Positions 43,054 to 51,603 of a stretch of DNA of 64,000 nt are shown here, piece by piece. Positions within the stretch are counted from its first letter, which is position 1. The number at the start of each line of letters is the position of its first letter. The position numbers were made by a program, and so were the translations under genes. This DNA comes from Bacteroidaceae bacterium (GTDB taxonomy: Bacteria; Bacteroidota; Bacteroidia; Bacteroidales; Bacteroidaceae), in contig CABIVS010000008.1 in assembly GCA_902362375.1 (NCBI GenBank), positions 18,696-82,695 of the forward strand, written 5' to 3'. The notes under the pieces are model-generated. The model did no database searches and was not told the origin of the DNA. It saw nothing but the letters and a program-made list of their open reading frames with translations.

Positions 43054-43421
43054 TGACGAAATTAGTATTTGTAATTTTTATTTTCCTCTTGACTAGCTGT
43101 TGGGGAGAAACTTCTACGGTGGTAACCGCAAGCAACGATAGTTACCCAAGCCATGAAATAAAAGAAAGTAATGTAGAAAATAGAATATACTTTTGCGAGT
43201 ATTGTGGAAAGAAATTTCATTCGATTAAAGATTTGGCTACAAATTTGTGTAAACGACATCCTGATGGAGCTTATAACGGAAGGCATAAACTTTATGAAGG
43301 TCGTACTAAAAAGTTTTATGAGTGCGTATATTGCGGGAAAGATGCAAAGAGTATTGCTGATCTGACTGCCAATAAGTGTAAATATTCTCCTATTGGAGGA
43401 AGTCATAGGCCAAGATTATGA
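43050..43421 (+). CDS. Lipoprotein with two zinc-finger-like repeats
   Basis: 123 residues. Lipobox FLLTSCW (Cys17). The mature part has two copies of one unit: YFCEYCGKKFHSIKDLATNLC (its core, positions 47-67) and YECVYCGKDAKSIADLTANKC (90-110), each Cys-x2-Cys-x14-Cys and then histidines (His70, His119). The spacing suggests a small metal site per unit, unusual for an exported lipoprotein. ATGA overlaps at both ends couple it to its neighbours. Confidence 0.75.
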   Translation: MMTKLVFVIFIFLLTSCWGETSTVVTASNDSYPSHEIKESNVENRIYFCEYCGKKFHSIKDLATNLCKRHPDGAYNGRHKLYEGRTKKFYECVYCGKDAKSIADLTANKCKYSPIGGSHRPRL

Positions 43422-43543
43422 AAAAAGTATTGATTTGGCTTTTCTATTTATTGTTTGCTATCATAACGATTTGGCTTTTCTATTGTTTGATAGTAAATAG
43501 TTATTTTGTGGCTTCGATGAAGAATCTAATTATTGAAAACTAG
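43418..43543 (+). CDS. 41-residue membrane peptide
   Basis: Starts at the ATG that overlaps the previous stop (ATGA). The sequence MKKVLIWLFYLLFAIITIWL continues with FYCLIVNSYFV, giving one strong hydrophobic helix with the element IWLFY twice, then a short polar tail MKNLIIEN. Reported because of the coupled start; it may be a single-pass subunit of the cluster or chance. Confidence 0.5.
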   Translation: MKKVLIWLFYLLFAIITIWLFYCLIVNSYFVASMKNLIIEN

Positions 43544-43688
43544 TAGGGCAATCAAATATTAGAGACATAATTTGATATTTTTCAAACTATGGGGTGGAGT
43601 ATAGCGACTGTGTGGGTGTAGGAACTTTCTATGTTTGAAGAACTGTAGAAAGAGAGATATTTGTTAAATAGAAAAGAGATAGAAAAAC

Positions 43689-44858
43689 ATGAAAAAAATA
43701 AATTTTATATTTTTAATATTATTGTTATTCCAAGGATGTGGAAGGAATGTCCAAAAAGACTTGGAAAATATAATTGCAGATTATCAACAACAGGGTAAAA
43801 GGATTGTAATGACTTCCAAAGAAAAACATTTTGTTATTTATCAAAATGAGAATGCTCTTTGGATAAATAATTTGGATGAACCCGAACGAATTCTATTGTC
43901 GTCAGATTCTATTATGACAAAAATCACATTTACAATGGGGTTCAGTAAAAATGGAATGCCTAGTATTGAGCAAAGCTATGATCAGATAAAATTAGAAAAA
44001 TATGTATTCCAAGATCACATGACTTCTAATTTTAGATTATTGGATGATAATACTATAGCTTTCACACATCAATATAGTGAGCCAAATCCTTGGGATCCTG
44101 ATGGTGAAGATGAAATTGTTTGGAAAGATGAATATGTATATTATCTGTCTAAACCTGATACTGTATTCTTTTCCAGAATATCACCTAAAATTGATATACT
44201 ACAGAATACTCGACAGGATAAAGTGGGATTATACGTTAATTACCTAGCACAGGCAATTGATGGAAGTTTTTCATATGGTTCTGTTGATGGTGGAATTTTC
44301 GAGTGGAATTTTGATATAAATGAATATGGGCAAATAGCTCAAACAAATGAAATAGAATATCATAATGAGGAGACTGATGTATCTATGAATTTCTATTTGT
44401 CAGATTTCTCTTCAAAGATACAAGCGCAAAATGTATTAACAAAGATTGAGAAGGCTTTGGATATTAGCTTTAGAAAGAAAATAGAGGAAGAAAGGAAGGA
44501 ACAAATAAATAGTCTTATTGAAGAAAGTTTAACACTTGAGGAGTTGAGTGAAATATTCGCTAATCCTATAAAAGCTAAGAAAGAGTATATTGGAAAGACT
44601 ATTACAATTAGCTGTAAGTTAGAAGCCATCAAAGAGGCAAATGGCTTTTTTGATAAAAATGGATATAAATATAAGATTTGCTGCTTTGCTCTTGAAGCAT
44701 TTGGAGAATGGATCGATGGGTACGATTTGGTTGGATATACAAATGATGAAAATTTCGTAGATCTATCATATCCCAAAAAAGTTGTTGTAAAGGCAATACT
44801 TACATCTGGTACTCGTAGGAAATTTGAATTTAAAGATTGTGAATTATTGGCTTGGTAA
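43689..44858 (+). CDS. Lipoprotein with C-terminal OB-fold (tRNA_anti-like) domain
   Basis: 389 residues. Lipobox LLFQGCG (Cys17). The middle (about 20-250) is a beta-rich domain without recognised family. Residues about 255-285 form a charged helix (KIEEERKEQINSLIEESLTL), and residues about 300-388 contain KKEYIGKTITISCKLEAI...KKVVVKAILTSG, a pattern of the tRNA_anti-like OB fold found in exported proteins. It follows the 41-residue gene after 145 bp without visible feature. Confidence 0.7.
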   Translation: MKKINFIFLILLLFQGCGRNVQKDLENIIADYQQQGKRIVMTSKEKHFVIYQNENALWINNLDEPERILLSSDSIMTKITFTMGFSKNGMPSIEQSYDQIKLEKYVFQDHMTSNFRLLDDNTIAFTHQYSEPNPWDPDGEDEIVWKDEYVYYLSKPDTVFFSRISPKIDILQNTRQDKVGLYVNYLAQAIDGSFSYGSVDGGIFEWNFDINEYGQIAQTNEIEYHNEETDVSMNFYLSDFSSKIQAQNVLTKIEKALDISFRKKIEEERKEQINSLIEESLTLEELSEIFANPIKAKKEYIGKTITISCKLEAIKEANGFFDKNGYKYKICCFALEAFGEWIDGYDLVGYTNDENFVDLSYPKKVVVKAILTSGTRRKFEFKDCELLAW

Positions 44859-44872
44859 AATATTGAACTATT

Positions 44873-45154
44873 ATGATTAAAATTTTTAGATTACTATTAG
44901 GTGCATTTCTAGGTGGGATCTTTGCATTAGGTATTGGATTGATGTTCCATTTATCTTTTTTAGTTTGGTTTCTTTTTATACCTGGTATGATTTTAGGCGT
45001 TTTTGTTGCTAATAGTATAGGTAACGATGGTAAGGCGAAGGGTACTTCAGCTAATATAGCAGATGAGTTGTTTAAGTTAAAGTCGTTGCAAGACAAAGGA
45101 GTTATAACACAAGATGAATTTGAAGAACAAAAAACTAGATTGTTGAAAAGGTAA
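44873..45154 (+). CDS. SHOCT-domain membrane protein
   Basis: 93 residues. Two membrane helices (about 5-24 and 29-48, rich in Gly and Phe) followed by a SHOCT motif at about 64-93: ADELFKLKSLQDKGVITQDE then FEEQKTRLL. SHOCT is a short C-terminal oligomerisation helix pair. It is the last gene of the cluster before a terminator and, with the TM2 protein, gives the cluster two small membrane proteins. Confidence 0.9.
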   Translation: MIKIFRLLLGAFLGGIFALGIGLMFHLSFLVWFLFIPGMILGVFVANSIGNDGKAKGTSANIADELFKLKSLQDKGVITQDEFEEQKTRLLKR

Positions 45155-45174
45155 TTCCGCTAATTTAATTGTTT

Positions 45175-45213
45175 GTTTAAGGGTAGTATTTGAAATTTAT
45201 ACTACCTTTAAAC
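45175..45213 (+). terminator. Terminator of the envelope gene cluster
   Basis: GTTTAAGGGTAGTAT and ATACTACCTTTAAAC pair with one wobble. Confidence 0.8.
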
Positions 45214-45281
45214 AATGTAGAGCAATAAAAAGTAAGATTACATTCAGCAGCATATAACGTTGATTACTAGCCTTATTTTTT

Positions 45282-45566
45282 TTGCACAACTCTTTCAGAA
45301 CAATTAAAATATATTTTTCCGGTAGTCAACTTATTATTGCTAGTCGTCGTGGACTGAATCCAGTGGCAAATTATGATTATATAGAGGGAGGTGTCGCGAA
45401 TGACCGGGTAATTGATACGGTAAATTTATATATGTCTGGTTTGATGAGTGCTGATGTGGCATTACAGCGTCTTGCTCAACACCAACCAAATAATCAGATT
45501 TGTTTGTTAAACCAAAATATTACGGATAAATACCTTATTTATGATGGAACAGAACTGGCAGAATGA
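45282..45566 (+). pseudogene. Truncated DUF3990 gene (N-terminal part missing)
   Basis: The C-terminal 80 codons are those of DUF3990 proteins: NYDYIEGGVANDRVIDTVNL, then ALQRL, NNQICLLNQ and DKYLIYDG. Intact members have about 160 residues with an N-terminal catalytic-like half (HGS and GFY motifs) that is absent here; upstream sequence shows no such coding. DUF3990 proteins are ADP-ribosyltransferase-like and pair with DUF3791. The first 15 codons of the frame are probably not native. Confidence 0.8.
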
Positions 45567-45792
45567 TCCTGTAAAGTCTCCTGAAATTCAAGAGATAATA
45601 TTAAGTAATCGTATCGGTGTCATTGCTGCCGAACTTTCAAAACGCTTGGAAATTGCTCCAGTCAGAGCATTGCAATTGTTTTATGAAAGCAAGACTTGCG
45701 CTGACTTGCATGACAAGGAAACAGGGCTTTATCTCTATGGTAATCTCTATATCGCTGATGAATTCATGCGAGAGTATCAAAATAAGTTATAA
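45541..45792 (+). CDS. DUF3791 protein
   Basis: 83 residues, overlapping the DUF3990 remnant by 26 nt. ALQLFYESKTCADLHDKETGLYL and the closing helix ADEFMREYQ match the family. DUF3791 and DUF3990 genes occur as pairs in Bacteroides and are thought to form a toxin-antitoxin-like module (inference from pairing). Here only this half is intact. Confidence 0.8.
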   Translation: MMEQNWQNDPVKSPEIQEIILSNRIGVIAAELSKRLEIAPVRALQLFYESKTCADLHDKETGLYLYGNLYIADEFMREYQNKL

Positions 45793-45794
45793 GT

Positions 45795-46322
45795 TCATTC
45801 AGCCGTATGCAAAATAAATGTAGTAGCTCCAATTGTCACAATAGCGCCATCTTCAATGCGTACACGGTCTTTATCTCCCAGAATTTCATTCATAAGGAAA
45901 GTACCTGTGAGACTAGGAGCATCTCGTAATGTGTAGACTAGCTTTCCTTGCTTATTACGCTTTATATTAATGATGCAATGGCGTCGATCCATGCTCATAT
46001 CACCGCTTTCAATGGGAGTATTAATGTTTGTTCCTACGCAACGGCGGCCTATGACATTGTCACCTTCCTGCAAGGGAAGTAACTGTTTAAAACCAAATAC
46101 ATTTTCGATTACAGTGATATATCCGAACTCTTCTTTATGAGATTCAGCTTCTTCTTCCAGGTTTTCTTCCTTTCTAAGAGCCTTAACTTTACTTTTTCCT
46201 AACCGGATACTGAATTGCTTGCCACAATGTTCGCATTCAAATACCAGCGATTGGCCTTCACTATACTTGGTTTCATCAAAATAAAGATAATTCTCACATT
46301 TGGGACAAAGAACTCGTTTCAT
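45795..46322 (-). CDS. FHA-domain protein with zinc ribbon
   Basis: 175 residues. N-terminal zinc ribbon Cys6-x2-Cys9 ... Cys30-x2-Cys33, a charged linker, then a forkhead-associated domain (about 85-172) with NVIGRR, SMDRRHCIINI (the serine/arginine/histidine of phosphothreonine recognition) and TFLMNEIL. Cytoplasmic. It follows the HU-SPOR gene on the same strand after 18 bp, so both may work together at the envelope or nucleoid. Confidence 0.9.
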   Translation of the reverse strand: MKRVLCPKCENYLYFDETKYSEGQSLVFECEHCGKQFSIRLGKSKVKALRKEENLEEEAESHKEEFGYITVIENVFGFKQLLPLQEGDNVIGRRCVGTNINTPIESGDMSMDRRHCIINIKRNKQGKLVYTLRDAPSLTGTFLMNEILGDKDRVRIEDGAIVTIGATTFILHTAE

Positions 46323-46340
46323 GCTTTTTAAAAGGGATTT

Positions 46341-47426
46341 TTATTTAGCCAGTAACCAGGCATTCTTATAAGTTTCGTTTTTTCTTAGCTCAAGTAATTG
46401 CTTGGTCGCTTCATCACGGTTGTTGAATGAACTGATACTGACACGTACTTTGCCATCAGTGTTCAGAGCTTTTGCATCTGTAAATCCTTTTGATTTTAAT
46501 TGGTTCGCAATAACTTCTGCATCTTTCAGGCTGATTCCTCCTGCCACAATGATATGAAAAGGATGATTTGCACTTTCTTGAGATTTCACCGCAGGAGCAG
46601 GAGCCGTTGTTTCCTGTTTTACCACTTTCACTTCTCTTACTGCGATCGGTTTGGAAGTCTTGGCTTTATCCGTTGTATGCTTTTTAGCAGATGAAGTTTT
46701 GGTTGAAGCGGAAGAAGCAGAAAGCTTCTTTGCTTGTTGCGCAGCATCGTTCTTAACATAAACAGGAGTTACTGCAACCGATTGCTTTTCTATTTGCTCA
46801 AAAAGCTCGCTGGGCAATAACTGTGCATAATTGTTCTTTTGAACGTCGGTATTCTCTACCGGAGTTGAAAAGGCAAAGAACAGTACGATGGCAGCAATCA
46901 TTGCTGCAGCATTGCGGAGATACGCGCGGTTGATACTAATTTCAAAAGTCTTCTTTTCCTTTTCCGGATAAGTCGGTACCAATACTTTTTCTTTCTGCTG
47001 CAGAGCCGAAAGTTCATGTATTTCAAAAAAGTCGAGACCATATAATGAAGGAGTTGTTATCTTATAATCATAAGGAACGAACTCATAGTTACCATAAATG
47101 TTATAATGAATCTCGCCTATATTATCCAGATGGGCTTTCCCTTCTTCATGAAGGAGACCGATAAATTCGTTTACTTCTTTTTCTACTATACGGCTGGCGT
47201 CAGCAAAACTTGTGTCGTATGCTGACATATAAGATTGCACCAGTACGCCGTCATTCAGTTTTAATTGAGGATTAAAACCAATTATACGGGTAGGAGGTAA
47301 AAATATATTTTCTTCCTTTACGCGGGTTGCGGGCGAATAATGCGCTACAAAACCACCAAATCCCGGAACAATGACGCAGTCGTTTTCCAGTAGTAAAGTC
47401 TCTATATGTTGTGCCAATTCAATCAT
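46341..47426 (-). CDS. HU-CCDC81-SPOR membrane protein
   Basis: 361 residues. Residues about 1-150 contain the two bacterial HU-CCDC81 domains (HIETLLLENDCVIVPGFGGF and the IGEIHYNIYGNYEFVPY part). One membrane helix is at about 171-188. A Lys/Ser/Thr/Ala-rich linker leads to a C-terminal SPOR domain (about 283-360, FHIIVAGGISLKDAEVIANQ and VRVSISSF). SPOR binds denuded peptidoglycan at division sites, so it may link a DNA-binding-like module inside to septal wall outside. Confidence 0.9.
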   Translation of the reverse strand: MIELAQHIETLLLENDCVIVPGFGGFVAHYSPATRVKEENIFLPPTRIIGFNPQLKLNDGVLVQSYMSAYDTSFADASRIVEKEVNEFIGLLHEEGKAHLDNIGEIHYNIYGNYEFVPYDYKITTPSLYGLDFFEIHELSALQQKEKVLVPTYPEKEKKTFEISINRAYLRNAAAMIAAIVLFFAFSTPVENTDVQKNNYAQLLPSELFEQIEKQSVAVTPVYVKNDAAQQAKKLSASSASTKTSSAKKHTTDKAKTSKPIAVREVKVVKQETTAPAPAVKSQESANHPFHIIVAGGISLKDAEVIANQLKSKGFTDAKALNTDGKVRVSISSFNNRDEATKQLLELRKNETYKNAWLLAK

Positions 47427-47482
47427 GTCTGCAAAATTAAGAGATAAATTGAATATATCCCAGAAAACTTCGAAAAATTCAC

Positions 47483-47490
47483 TACTTTTG
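47483..47490 (+). promoter_or_regulatory. rfbC promoter
   Basis: TACTTTTG, 26 bp upstream of the rfbC start. Confidence 0.6.
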
Positions 47491-47516
47491 CATCGTTTTA
47501 TTTATCACTATCAATA

Positions 47517-48065
47517 ATGAACTATATACAGACAGAAATAGACGGAGTATGGCTGATCGAGCCTAGAGTTTTCTCCGATGAACGGGGCTATTTTATGGAA
47601 GCCTATAAGAAAGAAGAGTTTGAAGCCAATATTGGTCCCGTAAACTTTATACAGGACAACGAGTCGAAATCGTCTTTTGGTGTATTGCGCGGATTGCACT
47701 ATCAAAAAGGAGAACATAGTCAGGCGAAATTGGTTCGTGTTCTTAAAGGAGAAGTGCTGGACGTTGCCGTTGATTTGCGTAAATCATCGCCTACGTTTGG
47801 AAAGCATGTTTGTGTATTGCTTAGTGAAGAAAACAAGAGACAATTTTTTATTCCCCGCGGTTTTGCTCATGGATTTGCAGTTTTGAGTGAAGAAGCTGTT
47901 TTTACATATAAGGTAGATAACAAGTATGCTCCGCAGGCAGAAGCCTCTATTTTATATAATGACGAAACATTGGGGATCGACTGGCCGTTGGCAGAGTCGC
48001 AAATGTTATTATCTGCGAAAGACAGAGAGGGAACTGCTTTCAAAGACGCCGTTTATTTTGAATGA
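47517..48065 (+). CDS. rfbC: dTDP-4-dehydrorhamnose 3,5-epimerase
   Basis: 182 residues, the normal size of this cupin enzyme. FSDERGYFMEAY, SFGVLRGLHYQ (catalytic His) and FFIPRGFAHGFAVLSE are the RmlC blocks. Third step of dTDP-L-rhamnose synthesis. rfbA, rfbB and rfbD are not adjacent; the partner here is ugd, 26 bp downstream. Confidence 0.96.
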   Translation: MNYIQTEIDGVWLIEPRVFSDERGYFMEAYKKEEFEANIGPVNFIQDNESKSSFGVLRGLHYQKGEHSQAKLVRVLKGEVLDVAVDLRKSSPTFGKHVCVLLSEENKRQFFIPRGFAHGFAVLSEEAVFTYKVDNKYAPQAEASILYNDETLGIDWPLAESQMLLSAKDREGTAFKDAVYFE

Positions 48066-48091
48066 ATTTCTAAACAAACAATAGATTAAGT

Positions 48092-49405
48092 ATGAAAATT
48101 GCAATCGTGGGAACAGGGTATGTGGGGCTGGTGTCAGGCACATGTTTTGCCGAAATTGGCGTGAATGTAACGTGCGTAGACACGAACAAAGAGAAAATTG
48201 AATCTTTGCAAAAGGGGAACATCCCAATTTATGAAAATGGATTGGAAGAGATGGTACTCCGTAATATGAAGGCAAAGCGATTGAAGTTTACTACCTCATT
48301 GGAAAGTTGTTTGGATGAAGTGGAAGTTATATTCAGTGCAGTTGGGACTCCTCCGGATGAAGATGGCAGCGCTGATTTGAAATACGTATTGGAGGTGGCC
48401 CGTACCATTGGTCGCAACATGAAACAGTATAAATTGGTAGTTACCAAAAGTACCGTTCCGGTAGGCACTGCCAGTAAGGTTCGTGCGGTTATTCAGGAAG
48501 AACTGGATAAGAGAGGCGTGAAGGTTGATTTTGATGTGGCTTCTAATCCGGAATTCCTTAAAGAAGGAAATGCTATCAGTGACTTTATGAGCCCGGACCG
48601 CGTGGTAGTGGGAGTGGAGTCGGCACGTGCGGAGAAATTGATGTCCAAACTATATAAACCATTCTTATTGAATAATTTCCGTGTGATTTTCATGGATATT
48701 CCGTCTGCGGAAATGACTAAATATGCGGCAAATTCGATGCTGGCAACCCGTATAAGCTTTATGAATGATATTGCAAACTTGTGCGAGATTGTTGGTGCGG
48801 ATGTGAATATGGTGCGTAGCGGAATAGGTTCGGATACCCGTATCGGACGTAAGTTTCTGTATCCGGGCATCGGATATGGTGGTTCTTGTTTCCCAAAAGA
48901 TGTGAAGGCATTGATTAAAACGGCAGAACAGAATGGTTATACCATGCGGGTACTTACAGCTGTGGAAGAAGTGAATGAGAACCAAAAAAGTGTCTTGTTC
49001 GAAAAGCTAGTGAAGCAGTTTAATGGTGATTTGCAAGGTAAGACAGTTGCTTTGTGGGGATTGGCATTTAAACCGGAAACGGATGATATGCGTGAGGCTC
49101 CGGCATTAGTCCTGATTGATAGATTGCTCAAAGCTGGTTGTAAAGTACGTGCATACGATCCGGCTGCCACGCAAGAATGTAAGCGTAGGATTGGCGACAC
49201 CATCTATTATGCTTGCGATATGTACGATGCCGTACTGGATGCTGATGTGTTGATGCTGGTTACCGAATGGAAAGAATTCCGTCTGCCTTCATGGGCCGTT
49301 ATCAAGAAAACGATGTCCCGGCAGATTGTGTTGGACGGGCGTAATATATATGATAAAAAAGAGATGGAAGAACTCGGATTTATTTATCACTGTATTGGTA
49401 AATAA
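48092..49405 (+). CDS. ugd: UDP-glucose 6-dehydrogenase
   Basis: 437 residues. N-terminal Rossmann GTGYVGLVSGTCFAE, then GTPPDEDGSADLKYV, and the catalytic cysteine in GGSCFPKDVKALI. The C-terminal NAD-binding domain has GLAFKPETDDMREAPA. It oxidises UDP-glucose to UDP-glucuronate for capsule or exopolysaccharide. Cotranscribed with rfbC. Confidence 0.96.
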   Translation: MKIAIVGTGYVGLVSGTCFAEIGVNVTCVDTNKEKIESLQKGNIPIYENGLEEMVLRNMKAKRLKFTTSLESCLDEVEVIFSAVGTPPDEDGSADLKYVLEVARTIGRNMKQYKLVVTKSTVPVGTASKVRAVIQEELDKRGVKVDFDVASNPEFLKEGNAISDFMSPDRVVVGVESARAEKLMSKLYKPFLLNNFRVIFMDIPSAEMTKYAANSMLATRISFMNDIANLCEIVGADVNMVRSGIGSDTRIGRKFLYPGIGYGGSCFPKDVKALIKTAEQNGYTMRVLTAVEEVNENQKSVLFEKLVKQFNGDLQGKTVALWGLAFKPETDDMREAPALVLIDRLLKAGCKVRAYDPAATQECKRRIGDTIYYACDMYDAVLDADVLMLVTEWKEFRLPSWAVIKKTMSRQIVLDGRNIYDKKEMEELGFIYHCIGK

Positions 49406-49440
49406 AAAAATAAGAGTATCTTTATACAAAACTAAAATAG

Positions 49441-50238
49441 ATGATGAAAAATGTGGCTGTATCGTTAATGGCAATCTTTTTCGCGGCATGTAGCGGCAAT
49501 AAGAATCCCCATTCTCTTCAACAAGAGAAGGAGGATCTTAGTGCAAAAGGGCTACTGCAGGGAATTTGGCTGGACGATGAAACGGAGAGCCCGTTGATGC
49601 GTGTAGAAGGAGATACGATCTACTATGCAGATGTGCAAAGTACTCCCATTGCATTTAAAATAATACGGGATACTCTTTATACTTATGGAAATGATACTAC
49701 TTATTACAAGATTGATAAGCAGGCAGAACATATATTCTGGTTTCATTCCATAACGGATGATGTGATTAAGCTACATAAATCCGAAGATGCCAATGATTCA
49801 ATCTATTTTGTCCGTCAGGAATTAGTAATTCCGGCATATACGGAAGTAACCAAACGTGATAGTGTGGTGACTTATAATGGCACTCGCTATCGTGCATACG
49901 TATATATTAATCCTTCTAAAATGAGAGTCATCAAGACGACTTATTCCGAAGACGGGATTAGCATGGATAATGTATACTATGATAATGTGATGCACATTTG
50001 TGTGTATGAAGGTAAAAAGAGCCTGTTTGCCAGCGATGTTACCAAACAGATGTTTGACAAAGTGCTTCCTGTCGATTTTCTGGAGCAATCCATCCTGTCA
50101 GATACAAAGTTTGTGAAAGTAGACCGGAACGGTTTTCATTATCAGGCTGTCTTGGCCATTCCGGAAACTTCCATATATAGCATTGTAAATATGGAAGTAA
50201 GTTTTAAAGGAGATTTGACTATCATTTCATCCAAATAA
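49441..50238 (+). CDS. Lipoprotein, DUF4738-like
   Basis: 265 residues; two possible adjacent ATG starts. Lipobox IFFAACS (Cys17). The mature part is beta-rich: a lipocalin-like first half (GIWLDDETESPLMRVEGDTI) and a second half with many Tyr, compatible with the Bacteroidales DUF4738 family (tentative). Co-directional with rfbC-ugd after 35 bp but probably not functionally linked. Confidence 0.72.
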   Translation: MMKNVAVSLMAIFFAACSGNKNPHSLQQEKEDLSAKGLLQGIWLDDETESPLMRVEGDTIYYADVQSTPIAFKIIRDTLYTYGNDTTYYKIDKQAEHIFWFHSITDDVIKLHKSEDANDSIYFVRQELVIPAYTEVTKRDSVVTYNGTRYRAYVYINPSKMRVIKTTYSEDGISMDNVYYDNVMHICVYEGKKSLFASDVTKQMFDKVLPVDFLEQSILSDTKFVKVDRNGFHYQAVLAIPETSIYSIVNMEVSFKGDLTIISSK

Positions 50239-50239
50239 A

Positions 50240-50273
50240 AAAGCACCATACATTCAGATCGTATAGTGCCGGA
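50240..50273. terminator. Hairpin between lipoprotein and DEAD-box genes
   Basis: GCACCATAC and GTATAGTGC arms with one mismatch, between convergent genes. Confidence 0.5.
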
Positions 50274-50288
50274 TTAAAAAGCCTTGCT

Positions 50289-51557
50289 TTAATTTTGTCT
50301 GGGGGGAGACGGACGGTTATTTCTCTTTCCTCCGTTATTATTATTCCTTTTTCCCCGGAAATCTTTTCTTTTGTAGTTGCCACCCTTGCCCTTGCTAAAA
50401 GAACGTGGCTTGTATTCCGGAGCTTCTCCCAATTCTTCAGGAATAGGAATTTTATAAATCTCTTTTTCCAGGAAGTTCTCAATACTTTTGAAGTTGCTTT
50501 GCTCTTTCTCGCTGATAAACGTAAGTGCTACGCCATCGTTGTTGGCACGTGCCGTACGTCCGATGCGGTGTACATAATCCTCGCTATCGTGAGGCACGTC
50601 GAAGTTGATAACCAGTCGAATATCATCAATGTCGATACCACGTGCAACGATATCCGTAGCTACCAATATATTGATTCGTCCGGCTTTAAACTCGTGCATA
50701 ACAGTTTCCCGTTGAGCCTGTTCCAGATCCGAATGCATTTCCCCTACATTCAGTTTCATGGACTTCAAGGCCTTAGCCACTTCTTTGACTTTGATTTTGG
50801 AAGAAGCAAAGACGATCACACGCTCCGGAACTTCATCCATAAAAAGACTGCGTATAATTCCCAACTTTTGATTCTCGTAACAAACATATGCCGCCTGAAT
50901 AATCTTTTCTGCAGGTTTAGAAACTGCAAGCTTTATCTCTGACGGATTATTTAAGATTGTGTTTGCCAATTGCTGAATCTTTGCAGGCATTGTTGCAGAA
51001 AACATGATTGTCTGTCGTTCCTTCGGCAGATATTTCGCAATTTGCATGATATCTTCATAAAATCCCATGTCGAGCATCCGGTCTGCTTCATCCAGAATAA
51101 AATAAGAAACCTTGGAAAGATCTACATATCCAAGGCTTAAATGGGCGATCAGACGTCCGGGAGTAGCAATAACAACATCAGCTCCTAAAGTGAGTCCTTT
51201 TTTCTGTTGTTCGAACAATACTCCATCATTTCCACCGTATACGGCAACACTCGATACCGGCATGAAATAAGAAAACCCTTCCATTTGCTGGTCAATCTGT
51301 TGGGCCAATTCCCGGGTAGGAGACATGATGACACAATTAATCGCATCTTCCGGATGTTTACCTTCAGATAATTTATTCAATACAGGCAGTAGAAATGCGG
51401 CCGTTTTACCTGTTCCTGTCTGTGCTACTGCGATCAAATCTTTACCCTCAAGTATGATTGGAATTGCCTGCTCCTGTATAGGCGTACATTCGTCAAATCG
51501 CATGGCATCAAGCGCCTCAAGCACATTTGCATTTAATTGTAGTTCGGAAAACTTCAT
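50289..51557 (-). CDS. DEAD-box RNA helicase, RhlE-like
   Basis: 422 residues. All helicase motifs are present: Q motif CTPIQEQAIP, Walker A AQTGTGKTAA, PTRELAQQ, DEAD in ILDEADRML, SAT, and HRIGRTAR. The last 50 residues are basic and Asn/Arg/Gly-rich (KRKDFRGKRNNNNGGKRNNR), an RNA-binding tail. Acts on RNA, likely ribosome assembly or mRNA turnover. A minus-strand promoter lies 21 bp upstream. Confidence 0.95.
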   Translation of the reverse strand: MKFSELQLNANVLEALDAMRFDECTPIQEQAIPIILEGKDLIAVAQTGTGKTAAFLLPVLNKLSEGKHPEDAINCVIMSPTRELAQQIDQQMEGFSYFMPVSSVAVYGGNDGVLFEQQKKGLTLGADVVIATPGRLIAHLSLGYVDLSKVSYFILDEADRMLDMGFYEDIMQIAKYLPKERQTIMFSATMPAKIQQLANTILNNPSEIKLAVSKPAEKIIQAAYVCYENQKLGIIRSLFMDEVPERVIVFASSKIKVKEVAKALKSMKLNVGEMHSDLEQAQRETVMHEFKAGRINILVATDIVARGIDIDDIRLVINFDVPHDSEDYVHRIGRTARANNDGVALTFISEKEQSNFKSIENFLEKEIYKIPIPEELGEAPEYKPRSFSKGKGGNYKRKDFRGKRNNNNGGKRNNRPSPPRQN

Positions 51558-51577
51558 TCTTTTATTTAATTTGTCAG

Positions 51578-51585
51578 CAAAGATA
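51578..51585 (-). promoter_or_regulatory. Promoter of the DEAD-box gene
   Basis: Minus strand TATCTTTG, 21 bp upstream of the start codon. Confidence 0.65.
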
Positions 51586-51603
51586 ATCTATTTTTTTGTC
51601 TAA

